The notes under the pieces: generated by a model
Told to the model about the DNA's origin: nothing
What the model saw: only the letters and a program-made list of their open reading frames with translations
Databases searched by the model: none
Shown here: positions 49,987 through 57,096 of the stretch, piece by piece
Layout: each line of letters begins with the position of its first letter
How positions within the stretch are numbered: position 1 is the stretch's first letter
Translations under genes and position numbers: made by a program
Source of the DNA: an uncultured delta proteobacterium
GTDB taxonomy: Bacteria > Desulfobacterota > Desulfovibrionia > Desulfovibrionales > Desulfovibrionaceae
Length of the DNA: 64,000 nt
Assembly (NCBI GenBank): GCA_903843965.1
Contig: CAIMRY010000008.1
Coordinates: 152,924-216,923, forward strand
Reading direction: 5' to 3'

Positions 49987-51072
49987 GTGGAGAGCCTTCA
50001 CACCACGCCACTCACCGGGTGGCACCGCAGCAAAAACGCCAAGATGGCCGCCTTTGCCGGCTTTGACATGCCCATCCAGTACGAGGGCATCATCGCCGAG
50101 CACAACCACACCCGCCAAGCTGTCGGCATCTTCGACATCTGCCACATGGGCGAGTTCTCGCTTTCCGGCCCTGGAGCCAAGGCGGCCCTGGGCGCGTTGG
50201 TGACCCAGGACCTGAACACCCTGGCCCCGGGCAAGTGCCGCTACGGCTTTTTGCTCAACGAAACCGGCGGCGTGCTGGACGACCTGATCATCTACTGTCT
50301 CGACGAGGACGCGTACATGCTCGTGGTCAACGGCGCCTGCGAGGCGGTCGACTACGCCTGGCTTGCCGCGCACCTGGCCACCGGGCCCACGCTGACCAAC
50401 ATCTCGGCCAAGACCGGCAAGATCGACGTGCAGGGCCCCAAGTCCCTGGAGGTGCTCTACGCCGTGCTCGGCAGCGACTTCCAGTCCCCGGGCTACTTCA
50501 ATTTCGTGCGCACCATCTGGCGGGGCGAGCCCCTGCTGGTGAGCCGCACCGGCTACACCGGCGAGCTGGGCTACGAGCTGTACCTGGACTCCGCCTTGGC
50601 CCTGCCCATGTGGGAGGCGCTCTGCGCACACCCGCTGGTCAAGCCCGTGGGACTGGGCGCGCGCGACACCCTGCGCCTGGAGATGGGCTATCCGCTCTAC
50701 GGGCAGGACCTGGACACCAGCCACACCCCGGCAGAGGCCGGGTTCGGGCCGCTCTTGGGCAAGCAGACTCCCTTCATCGGCCAAGCCGCCCTGGCCAACG
50801 TGCGCCAGCGGCTCATCGCCCTGGAGCTGCCCGGACGGCGCAGCGCGCGGCACTACGACCACGTGGTCCTGCCCGACGGCACAGAGGTGGGCGTGGTCAC
50901 CAGCGGCTCCTTTGCGCCGTCGTTGGGGCACTCTGTGGCCCTGGCCTACGTGCGGGCCGATGCGGCTGAGGAGCAGCAGTTCCTCGTGCGCACCCAGCGC
51001 GGCGACCTGGAGGCCAGCCGCGCCGCCCTGCCCTTCTACACCAAGGGCACGGCCCGCGTGAAGCTCATGTAG
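49987..51072 (+). CDS. gcvT: Aminomethyltransferase, glycine cleavage system T protein
   Basis: GcvT transfers the methylene group of glycine from the H-protein lipoyl arm to tetrahydrofolate. The 361-residue protein has T-P-L-T-G-W-H, F-D-M-P-I-Q-Y, I-F-D-I-C-H-M-G-E-F, R-T-G-Y-T-G-E-L-G-Y-E-L-Y and R-D-T-L-R-L-E-M-G-Y-P-L-Y-G. GTG at 49987 with AAGGAG 6 bp upstream is the start that matches family length. No gcvH or gcvP is nearby. A short hairpin follows at 51093-51112. Confidence 0.93.
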   Translation: MESLHTTPLTGWHRSKNAKMAAFAGFDMPIQYEGIIAEHNHTRQAVGIFDICHMGEFSLSGPGAKAALGALVTQDLNTLAPGKCRYGFLLNETGGVLDDLIIYCLDEDAYMLVVNGACEAVDYAWLAAHLATGPTLTNISAKTGKIDVQGPKSLEVLYAVLGSDFQSPGYFNFVRTIWRGEPLLVSRTGYTGELGYELYLDSALALPMWEALCAHPLVKPVGLGARDTLRLEMGYPLYGQDLDTSHTPAEAGFGPLLGKQTPFIGQAALANVRQRLIALELPGRRSARHYDHVVLPDGTEVGVVTSGSFAPSLGHSVALAYVRADAAEEQQFLVRTQRGDLEASRAALPFYTKGTARVKLM

Positions 51073-51092
51073 GACATGAACGACGGGAATAA

Positions 51093-51112
51093 AGGGGGGG
51101 CTATGGCCCCCT
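51093..51112 (-). terminator. Hairpin between convergent gcvT and the acyltransferase gene
   Basis: AGGGGG and CCCCCT form a 6-bp stem. On the minus strand it is followed by a T-rich stretch, so it may end the acyltransferase message. Confidence 0.5.
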
Positions 51113-51131
51113 CATGCGTTCAGGCGCAGGC

Positions 51132-51776
51132 TCACCAGTCGGGCAGGGCGTCGTGCAGGGTCTGGCCCAGGCGCTGGCTGCCCAGGCGCAGCTCCTCGGA
51201 GGACATCTTGCCGGGCGCGAATTCCAGCGGGTCGCCAAAGAACACCTCGCAGCCGCAAAACGGCAGGGGCAGCTGGAAGTGGTCCCAGGAGCGCTCGAAC
51301 ACATGGACCGACGAGGGGCGGCTGCGCACAGGAAAGAGCAGCGCGCCCGCCTTCTGGGCCAGGTACACGGCCCCGTCCTTGGCCTGTCGGCGCGGGCCGC
51401 GCGGGCCGTCCACAGTGATGACGCCGATGCGGCCCTGGCTCATGTGCTGGCGCAGCTGGTTCAGCGCCTTCAGGCCACCGCGCGTGCTGGACCCCCGCGC
51501 CGTGGCGAAGCCGATGCGCCGCAGCACCTGGGTGATGAGCTCCCCGTCGCGGCTGTCGCTGACGACCGTGGCCAGATGCCCGTCCAGCACAGTGGTGCCG
51601 AAGCCGGTCAGGGCGAACAGCTCCTCGTGCCAGATGGCCAGCAGAACTGGCCGCCCCTGGTCCAGGCAGGCGCGGATCGTGTCGAGATGTCGGCCGCATT
51701 TGTAACGGATGCTGCGCACCCACAGGCGATAGACAAAGGTGAGGGCCGGGGCGATGCGGACGGGATCAAGGCGCAT
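51132..51776 (-). CDS. DUF374 lysophospholipid acyltransferase-family protein
   Basis: The 214-residue protein matches DUF374, a group related to LpxL-type acyltransferases. It has A-I-W-H-E-E-L-F, S-D-S-R-D-G-E-L-I, G-F-A-T-A-R-G-S-S-T-R-G-G, T-V-D-G-P-R-G-P-R and P-V-R-S-R-P-S. The T-x-D-G-P-R-G-P motif is diagnostic. No signal peptide is seen. Such proteins are thought to acylate lipids during envelope assembly; the acceptor is not known. The 306-bp gap upstream (51777-52082) shows no gene or clear promoter. Confidence 0.88.
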   Translation of the reverse strand: MRLDPVRIAPALTFVYRLWVRSIRYKCGRHLDTIRACLDQGRPVLLAIWHEELFALTGFGTTVLDGHLATVVSDSRDGELITQVLRRIGFATARGSSTRGGLKALNQLRQHMSQGRIGVITVDGPRGPRRQAKDGAVYLAQKAGALLFPVRSRPSSVHVFERSWDHFQLPLPFCGCEVFFGDPLEFAPGKMSSEELRLGSQRLGQTLHDALPDW

Positions 51777-52082
51777 GTAGGGTTCCTGCGGTCTCAGTGT
51801 TCAGGCCGGGCGGGCAATGGACAATGATCGCCCTGGCGGCGGTCCCTTCAACCAACGCTTGCGGAAGCGCCGGTCCAGGAGGTAGCGTGCATTCCTGCGC
51901 CAGCACGCCGGGGCCGTCCGCGCGCGGGGCAGCCTCTTCGCCGCCAGGAACCTGTACTGAATAGGGCCGCCCGTTGCAAGTCATACTGCCGTTTCCGCGC
52001 ACCGCCTACGCCTTTCCGGGCGCGTTCATCCTGAACCTGGCCTTTCAGGCGGCCTTGAACCCTCCACCCATGTCAAACCACC

Positions 52083-52877
52083 ATGTCCAACCACAAGAAG
52101 CCGATGACACACCAAAAAGACAGCACCATACGCATCAACAAGTTTCTTTCCGAGTGCGGCGTGGCCTCGCGCCGGGGCGCGGACGAACTCATCCTGCAGG
52201 GCCGCGTGCAGCTCAACGGCGTGCTGGTGGAGGAGCCCGGAATCCGGGTCAATCCTGTGGACGACGTGGTGCTGGTGGACGGGGAGCCCGTGCGCTCGCC
52301 CCATGCTGCGGGGCAGCAGCGCCAGGTGACCGTGCTCTTGCACAAGCCTGTGCAGGTCGTCACCACAACCCGCGATCCGCAAGGCAGGCCAACGGTTTTC
52401 GACATACTCCCGAAAGAGTTGAGAGAGTTGCGGCTGCTGCATGTCGGGCGTCTGGACTATTTTTCTGAGGGGCTTTTGCTGCTGACCACGGACGGCAGCC
52501 TCATGAACCGGCTTATTTCTCCGCGCTGGCATTTGCCCAAGGTCTACCACGTGCTGGTGCGCGGGCAGGTGGACGAGGCCTGGCTCGCGGTGATGCGCAA
52601 GGGCATGACCCTGGCCGAGGGCGAAAAGCTGGCCCCGGTGGAGGTGCGCGTGCTGCGCCAGGACCAGCGGGAGGCCTGGCTGGAGATGACCCTGGTGCAG
52701 GGGCTCAACCGCCAGATCCGGCGCATGTGCCGGGACATGGGCCGTACGGTGCTGCGGCTGATCCGCGTGCGCCAGGGGTTCCTGGAGCTCGGCAGCCTCA
52801 AGCCCGGCGAGGCGCGGGAGCTGACCCCCGAGGAGGTGCAGCGCCTGCGCCAAGCCGTGGGCCTGCCCCCGGAGTAG
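52083..52877 (+). CDS. rRNA pseudouridine synthase, RsuA/RluB family
   Basis: The 264-residue protein has an N-terminal S4 domain (I-R-I-N-K-F-L-S-E-C-G-V-A-S-R-R) and the catalytic motif H-V-G-R-L-D-Y-F-S-E-G-L-L-L-L-T with the essential Asp. It also has L-N-R-Q-I-R-R-M-C near the C-terminus. RluB-type enzymes modify U2605 of 23S rRNA and RsuA modifies U516 of 16S rRNA; the R-R-x-A-D start of the S4 domain favours RluB. ATG at 52083 or 52104 can be the start. Confidence 0.9.
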   Translation: MSNHKKPMTHQKDSTIRINKFLSECGVASRRGADELILQGRVQLNGVLVEEPGIRVNPVDDVVLVDGEPVRSPHAAGQQRQVTVLLHKPVQVVTTTRDPQGRPTVFDILPKELRELRLLHVGRLDYFSEGLLLLTTDGSLMNRLISPRWHLPKVYHVLVRGQVDEAWLAVMRKGMTLAEGEKLAPVEVRVLRQDQREAWLEMTLVQGLNRQIRRMCRDMGRTVLRLIRVRQGFLELGSLKPGEARELTPEEVQRLRQAVGLPPE

Positions 52878-52904
52878 ACGACCGGATGACCGGGCGGAAT
52901 GACA

Positions 52905-52921
52905 GACCTGAATATCAGGTC
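52905..52921. terminator. Hairpin between convergent pseudouridine synthase and lolA genes
   Basis: GACCTGA and TCAGGTC form a perfect 7-bp stem with an ATA loop. There is no T-run, so it is only a candidate. Two near-identical GACATGCCGG motifs follow directly. Confidence 0.4.
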
Positions 52922-52958
52922 GACATGCCGGTCCGACATGCCGGGTCGACAGGGCGGG

Positions 52959-53597
52959 CTACTGCTTGGAGTTGTCGCGCACCTGTACGCCTGCGGGCGG
53001 AGTGAATTCGAAGAGCTTGGCCTCGGGCCGCTTGTCCGTGGCCAGGCCCAGCAGGGTCAGCTGGTTGCCGTTGCCGAAGAAGTCCACGATGAGCACCCGG
53101 CCCAGCAAATGGGTTTTGGGGTCCACCCAGATGTAGGCCATGACCATGCTCGGCTCCGGCTCCTTGGGCACCAGGCGCACCTTGATCAGCCCGTCCTCGG
53201 CGCCCTGCTCCGTCACCTTAAAGTCTTCCTTGAGGTTTGCCTTGCCGGACAGGAAGCGGATCATGGTCTTGGAGTTGAAGACCTGGTTGGTGCGGTACTT
53301 CATGGCGATCTTGTCAGCCTCCACGTAGTTCCAGACCGCGTTCTGGCCCACCACGAGGATCTCCTTCTCCGGCTTCAGCGTGTCCCAGCGCACCAGGGAC
53401 GGCTGCTTGAACCAGATCCTGCCGCTGCGCTTCTCCACGCTGCCGCTGGCGGCGTTGGTCAGCTCCTGCTGGAAGTCGGCCTGAAAGTGCTGTATGGTCT
53501 CGTAGCGTTTCTGGATTGCGTCGGTGAGGGGGCTGGCCTGCGCGCTCAGGGGCAGGGCCAAAAGGGCCAGGATCAGCATGAATGTGCGCATGCGCAT
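52959..53597 (-). CDS. lolA: Outer-membrane lipoprotein carrier protein LolA
   Basis: LolA takes lipoproteins from LolCDE and carries them through the periplasm to the outer membrane. The 212-residue protein has a signal peptide (hydrophobic 5-20, likely cut after A-Q-A). It then shows F-Q-A-D-F-Q-Q-E, G-R-I-W-F-K-Q-P-S-L-V-R-W-D, and a long beta-rich domain typical of LolA. The ATG has a second ATG two codons on. The window encodes several lipoproteins that would use it. Confidence 0.9.
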   Translation of the reverse strand: MRMRTFMLILALLALPLSAQASPLTDAIQKRYETIQHFQADFQQELTNAASGSVEKRSGRIWFKQPSLVRWDTLKPEKEILVVGQNAVWNYVEADKIAMKYRTNQVFNSKTMIRFLSGKANLKEDFKVTEQGAEDGLIKVRLVPKEPEPSMVMAYIWVDPKTHLLGRVLIVDFFGNGNQLTLLGLATDKRPEAKLFEFTPPAGVQVRDNSKQ

Positions 53598-53693
53598 GAT
53601 TTTGCTCCGGTCTTTGTTGAGGGCAAGAGTGCTCTGGGCTGACGCCAGTTAAAAAGTGTATGGGAAGATTCCCGGAAAGGCAATGGAGGCCGC

Positions 53694-54176
53694 ATGTCCA
53701 AGCCCGGTACAGGTGTGCCCCTTCTTGAACGCCGGGCCATCGAGGCCGAGATGCTGCTGCGCGTGCACAACGCGGCCTGCTTAAGCGTCGGGCCGGAGGC
53801 CGCCCTGCGCATCCTGGAGCAGGCCGTGGACTCCGCAGCCCTGGCCGCCGGGCGGCTGTTCGCACTCAGCGCGCCCCAGGGCGGACCGAGCCTGGCCCAT
53901 TTCGCCACGGTCCTCGACCGCTGGCAGGAGGGCGGCACCCTCGACATTAAGGACATCCGCCTGGATGACTCCAGCTTACGTTTTGCGGTGACGCGCTGCG
54001 GCTATGTGCAGCGCTACGTGGACCTGGGCGTTCCGGCGCAGCTGTGTGCGGTCTTCTCCTGCCGCCGCGACGCGGCCTTTGCCGAAGGATATTCGTCGCA
54101 TTTGTGCATGGAGCGCCCGGAAACCATCGCCGTCGGCCACGCGGCCTGTGGTTTCGTCTTTCACTGGCTGCCCTAG
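53694..54176 (+). CDS. L-2-amino-thiazoline-4-carboxylic acid hydrolase-family protein
   Basis: The 160-residue protein shows F-A-V-T-R-C-G-Y-V-Q-R-Y, C-A-V-F-S-C-R-R-D-A-A-F-A-E-G-Y and G-H-A-A-C-G-F-V-F, the motif set of the ATC-hydrolase family. The founding Pseudomonas enzyme opens the thiazoline ring on the way to cysteine, but most family members are of unknown function. Three cysteines are conserved in these motifs. It is followed at 54344 by a RidA protein in the same direction. Confidence 0.78.
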   Translation: MSKPGTGVPLLERRAIEAEMLLRVHNAACLSVGPEAALRILEQAVDSAALAAGRLFALSAPQGGPSLAHFATVLDRWQEGGTLDIKDIRLDDSSLRFAVTRCGYVQRYVDLGVPAQLCAVFSCRRDAAFAEGYSSHLCMERPETIAVGHAACGFVFHWLP

Positions 54177-54343
54177 GCCTGGCGCGGCGGCAGGCCTATT
54201 TTGCGCTTCCTTTGCCGGGCGTTCTCTGGCAAATACGGGCAACCGCCACCGGCGAACGTCGTCGACTTCGTGGCCGACCCCGTGGCCGACTTTGTGGCCA
54301 ACCAGCAGAACACCATTCGCCCGACCTGAAGGAGAGCACCAGC

Positions 54344-54724
54344 ATGACCGCCAAACGCCTCATCACCTCCGGCTCCAAGTGGGAGCCGCTGCTTGGCTAT
54401 TCCCGCGCCGTTGTGGCCGGGAACACCGTCTACGTCTCCGGCACCTGCGGCGTGGAGGCCGACGGCTCCGTGGCCCCGGACATGTACGGCCAGGCCAAGC
54501 GCGCCCTGGAGATCATCAGGGCCGCCCTGGCCCAGGCCGGGGCGGAAATGAAGGACGTGGTGCGCACGCGCATCTTCGTCACCGACGCCTCGCAGTTCGA
54601 CGCCATCGCCAAGGCCCACGGCGAGATCTTCGGCGAGATTCGCCCGGCCACCACCATCGTGGAGGTCGTGAAGCTCGTGGACGCCGCCTTCATGGTCGAG
54701 ATCGAGGCCGTGGCCGTCATCTAA
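54344..54724 (+). CDS. RidA family protein (enamine/imine deaminase-like)
   Basis: RidA-type proteins hydrolyse reactive enamines/imines formed by PLP enzymes. The 126-residue protein has W-E-P-L-L-G-Y-S-R-A-V-V-A-G, V-Y-V-S-G-T-C-G, Q-A-K-R-A-L-E-I-I, V-V-R-T-R-I-F-V-T-D and R-P-A-T-T-I-V-E-V. The arginine in R-P-A-T-T corresponds to the active-site Arg105 of E. coli RidA. ATG at 54344 with GGAGAG upstream fits the family length. The 167-bp gap before it contains three GTGGCC(GAC) repeats near 54272-54300. Confidence 0.88.
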   Translation: MTAKRLITSGSKWEPLLGYSRAVVAGNTVYVSGTCGVEADGSVAPDMYGQAKRALEIIRAALAQAGAEMKDVVRTRIFVTDASQFDAIAKAHGEIFGEIRPATTIVEVVKLVDAAFMVEIEAVAVI

Positions 54725-55130
54725 AAGCGTACAGGAACGGGGCGGGCCAGGACACAAGCGCCTGGCCTGCCCCGCTCCCCTCCCCCCGCGCTCCGGTCCA
54801 CTTCACCACCGGATGGCCGGACCGCGTCCAGGCCAGCATGCCGCCCGCCGCGGACGCGACCTCCCGGCAGCCCGAGGTCTTGAGCAGACTGCCCATGATG
54901 TTCAAGCGGCAGCCCGGGCCGCAGATGACGCTGACAGGGCCGCTCAGGCAGAAATCCACGCCTGTGGCGATGACCTCCGCAAGCGGCTTGTGCAGGGCCT
55001 GGCTGGTGTGCCAGCCTGCCACTCCGCCTGTGTGCGCACATCGATGAGCGTGAACTCGCCGCCAGTGTCCAAGGCCGTGCGCAGGTCGTGCACGCCGCCC
55101 TGCCCCCGGCTTCCACGGAAATCTGAACCC
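54717..55130 (-). pseudogene. Rhodanese-like sulfurtransferase pseudogene (frameshifted)
   Basis: Two minus-strand frames together spell a rhodanese domain. The first part (about 55130-55020) gives D-T-G-G-E-F-T-L-I-D-V-R-T-Q-A-E-W-Q-A-G. The second (from about 55022 down) gives W-H-T-S-Q-A-L-H-K-P-L-A-E-V, then V-I-C-G-P-G-C-R and S-A-A-G-G-M-L-A-W-T. Joining them needs a one-base shift near 55020. The active loop, usually C-R-S-G-N-R, is altered to C-G-P-G-C-R. A 14-bp stem at 54738-54774 lies in its 3' end. It is probably dead; a sequencing error is the alternative. Confidence 0.75.
54738..54774. terminator. Strong hairpin after the RidA gene
   Basis: CGGGGCGGGCCAGG (54738-54751) pairs with CCTGGCCTGCCCCG (54761-54774), 14 pairs with one G-U, loop of 9. 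No T-run on the + strand, so it may work only with other factors. Confidence 0.5.
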
Positions 55131-55137
55131 GCTGCGC

Positions 55138-56406
55138 CTAGCCCACGCGCGGCAGTTCGTCCCAGCTGGTGGTGTAGCGCGGGGAGCGGCGCAACTGGCG
55201 CATGTGCCAAGGCCGGTCCGGGGCGGCGGTGATGGCGTAGCGCAGCGTGCCGCTGCCGAAGCGCCGGTTCACGGCGTCCAGGGCGGCCATGAGGCCCTGC
55301 TGGCGCCGACGCTCCGCCGGGTCCAGGTCCAGCAGCGAAATCTGCCTGGCCCTGGCCGGGGCCAGGCCCAGGAGCATGACCCCAGCCTTCTGGTACTCGA
55401 AGCCGGGGCGGAAGCACTGCTCCAGCGCCCGCAATGCGGCCGCGATGATCGTCGGGGTGTGCGCCGTGGCCGCAGGCAGGGCCACGGTGGCCTGGCCGCT
55501 GTGCTGCGGCAGGTTCTCCCGGTGCCGAGGCGTGCTGATATACACCTGCACCGAGGTCGCCTCGGCCCCCTCGCGCCGCAGCTTTTCCACTGCGCGCACG
55601 GCGTAGCTGACCACGGCCTCGCGCAGGTGCGCGGGCTCGGACACCAGCCTGCCGAAGGTCCGCGAGCACAAGAGCGACTTGTGCGGGGCCGGGGCGCGCT
55701 CAAGGGACAGGCAGGAGGTTCCGGCCAGCTCCAGCTGCGTGCACAGGCCGACCACGCTCATCTCCCGGCGCACCCAGTCCCCAGGCAGGCGCACAAAGTC
55801 CAGCGCCGTGCGCACCCCGCGCGCCAAGAGGCGTTTGCTGTGCCGGGGGCCGATGCCCCAGACGTCGCCGACGTCCGTCACGCCGAGCACGGCCTCGGTG
55901 TCCCGGCCCTGCTCCAGGCTGAACACCCCGCCGTGCCCGGGCTGCTTCTTGGCCACGCCATTGACCAGCTTGGCCAGGGTCTTGGTCCGCGCAAGGCCGA
56001 TGGACACCGGAATGCCCACCCAGCGCAGCACCCGCTCGCGGATTTCGCGGCACAGGGCCACGGGGTCGGCCACGCCGGTCAGGTCCAGGAAGGCCTCGTC
56101 GATGGAGTAGACCTCCACGCGCGGGGCCAGGCCCTCCAGGGTCGTCATGATGCGCGCCGAGAGGTCGCCGTAGAGCGGAAAATTGCTGGAGAACACGGCT
56201 ACGCCGGAGGCGCGGAACTGGCGCTCCCACTGGAAGGCCGGGGCGCCCATGGGAATGCCGAGCGCCTTGGCCTCGCTTGAGCGCGCGATGACGCAGCCGT
56301 CGTTGTTGGACAGCACCACCACGGGCCGCCCCTTGAGCTCCGGGCGGAACAGGCGCTCGCAGGAGGCGTAGAAGTTGTTGCAGTCGACCAGGGCGAAAAG
56401 CGGCAC
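55138..56406 (-). CDS. umuC: Y-family DNA polymerase V subunit UmuC
   Basis: UmuC is the catalytic subunit of translesion polymerase V, active with processed UmuD. The 422-residue protein has F-A-L-V-D-C-N-N-F-Y-A-S-C-E-R, V-L-S-N-N-D-G-C-V-I-A-R-S, Y-S-I-D-E-A-F-L-D and G-I-G-P-R-H-S-K-R-L. It is full length. umuD lies 38 bp upstream. The rhodanese pseudogene starts close after its stop, in the same direction. Confidence 0.95.
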   Translation of the reverse strand: MPLFALVDCNNFYASCERLFRPELKGRPVVVLSNNDGCVIARSSEAKALGIPMGAPAFQWERQFRASGVAVFSSNFPLYGDLSARIMTTLEGLAPRVEVYSIDEAFLDLTGVADPVALCREIRERVLRWVGIPVSIGLARTKTLAKLVNGVAKKQPGHGGVFSLEQGRDTEAVLGVTDVGDVWGIGPRHSKRLLARGVRTALDFVRLPGDWVRREMSVVGLCTQLELAGTSCLSLERAPAPHKSLLCSRTFGRLVSEPAHLREAVVSYAVRAVEKLRREGAEATSVQVYISTPRHRENLPQHSGQATVALPAATAHTPTIIAAALRALEQCFRPGFEYQKAGVMLLGLAPARARQISLLDLDPAERRRQQGLMAALDAVNRRFGSGTLRYAITAAPDRPWHMRQLRRSPRYTTSWDELPRVG

Positions 56407-56444
56407 GGGAACCTCGTCTCAGACCGTATGCTCAGGCCTTGTGC

Positions 56445-56903
56445 TCAGACCTTGTGGATGACGCAGGTGACCACGCCCCAGATCTCGAAGCCCTCGCCGC
56501 TATGCATGGCGTCGCTCACATCCAGGGGCGGATAGTCGGGGTTGGCCGGAACCAGCAGCAGGCGCTGGCCCTTGCGCTCCAGGCGCTTCACCGTGAGCTC
56601 GCCGTTGACTGAGGCGATGACCACCTTGCCGGACTGGGCCTCCACCGCGCGGTCCACTATGAGCAGGTCGCCGTCGTGGATGCCCGCGCCGAGCATGGAC
56701 TCGCCCACGGCGCGCACGAAAAAGGTGGCCGCCGGGTGCTGGATCAGGTGCTCGTTCAGGTCCAGGCGCTTGTCGATGAAGTCGTCGGCCGGGGAGGGAA
56801 AGCCCGCTTGCACCCCGGCCAGAAACAGAGGCAGGCGCTGGGGCTGGCGCAGGTCCGGGTCGACAGGGCCGAGGATTTCAAGGTCGGTGGTGCGGGTGTT
56901 CAT
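56445..56903 (-). CDS. umuD: UmuD, self-cleaving subunit of polymerase V
   Basis: The 152-residue LexA/UmuD-fold peptidase has a cleavage site in V-Q-A-G-F-P-S-P-A-D-D (Ala33-Gly34), catalytic Ser69 in V-G-E-S-M and Lys106 in E-L-T-V-K-R-L. The cleavage pair Ala-Gly differs from the Cys-Gly of E. coli UmuD. RecA filaments would trigger cleavage. It is coupled with umuC. Confidence 0.95.
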   Translation of the reverse strand: MNTRTTDLEILGPVDPDLRQPQRLPLFLAGVQAGFPSPADDFIDKRLDLNEHLIQHPAATFFVRAVGESMLGAGIHDGDLLIVDRAVEAQSGKVVIASVNGELTVKRLERKGQRLLLVPANPDYPPLDVSDAMHSGEGFEIWGVVTCVIHKV

Positions 56904-56929
56904 GGCCGCAGGCTAGACCAGGCGGCGGC

Positions 56930-57072
56930 GGCGGTCAAGGCCCGGCCAACGGGTTGGGCAACGGGTTGGGCGACGGCCCGGTCAAGGCCCGGTCAACGGG
57001 TTGGGCGGAGGGTTGGGCGGAGGGTTGATGAGGCACGAGCGGGGGTGATCAAGATGCGATCAAGGCTTGATC
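56930..57072. repeat. Degenerate short repeats and a GATCAA dyad upstream of umuDC
   Basis: Between 56930 and 57035 the units CAACGGGTTGGGC, CAAGGCCCGG(T/C)C and GGAGGGTTGGGC recur. At 57058-57072 GATCAA-GGC-TTGATC forms a perfect dyad, with a third TGATCAAG copy at 57046-57053. The region must carry the umuDC promoter and its SOS operator, but I find no classical LexA box of the E. coli type (CTGT-N8-ACAG). Confidence 0.55.
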
Positions 57073-57096
57073 ACGGGGGCGGGGGGGCCCTGCGCC

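Noticed and set aside
51974..52468. Upstream frame overlapping the pseudouridine synthase start
   Set aside because: It runs out of frame with the S4 domain and lacks motifs.
54044..54343. Longer RidA start
   Set aside because: It would overlap the ATC-hydrolase-like gene in another frame and add 100 residues foreign to the family.
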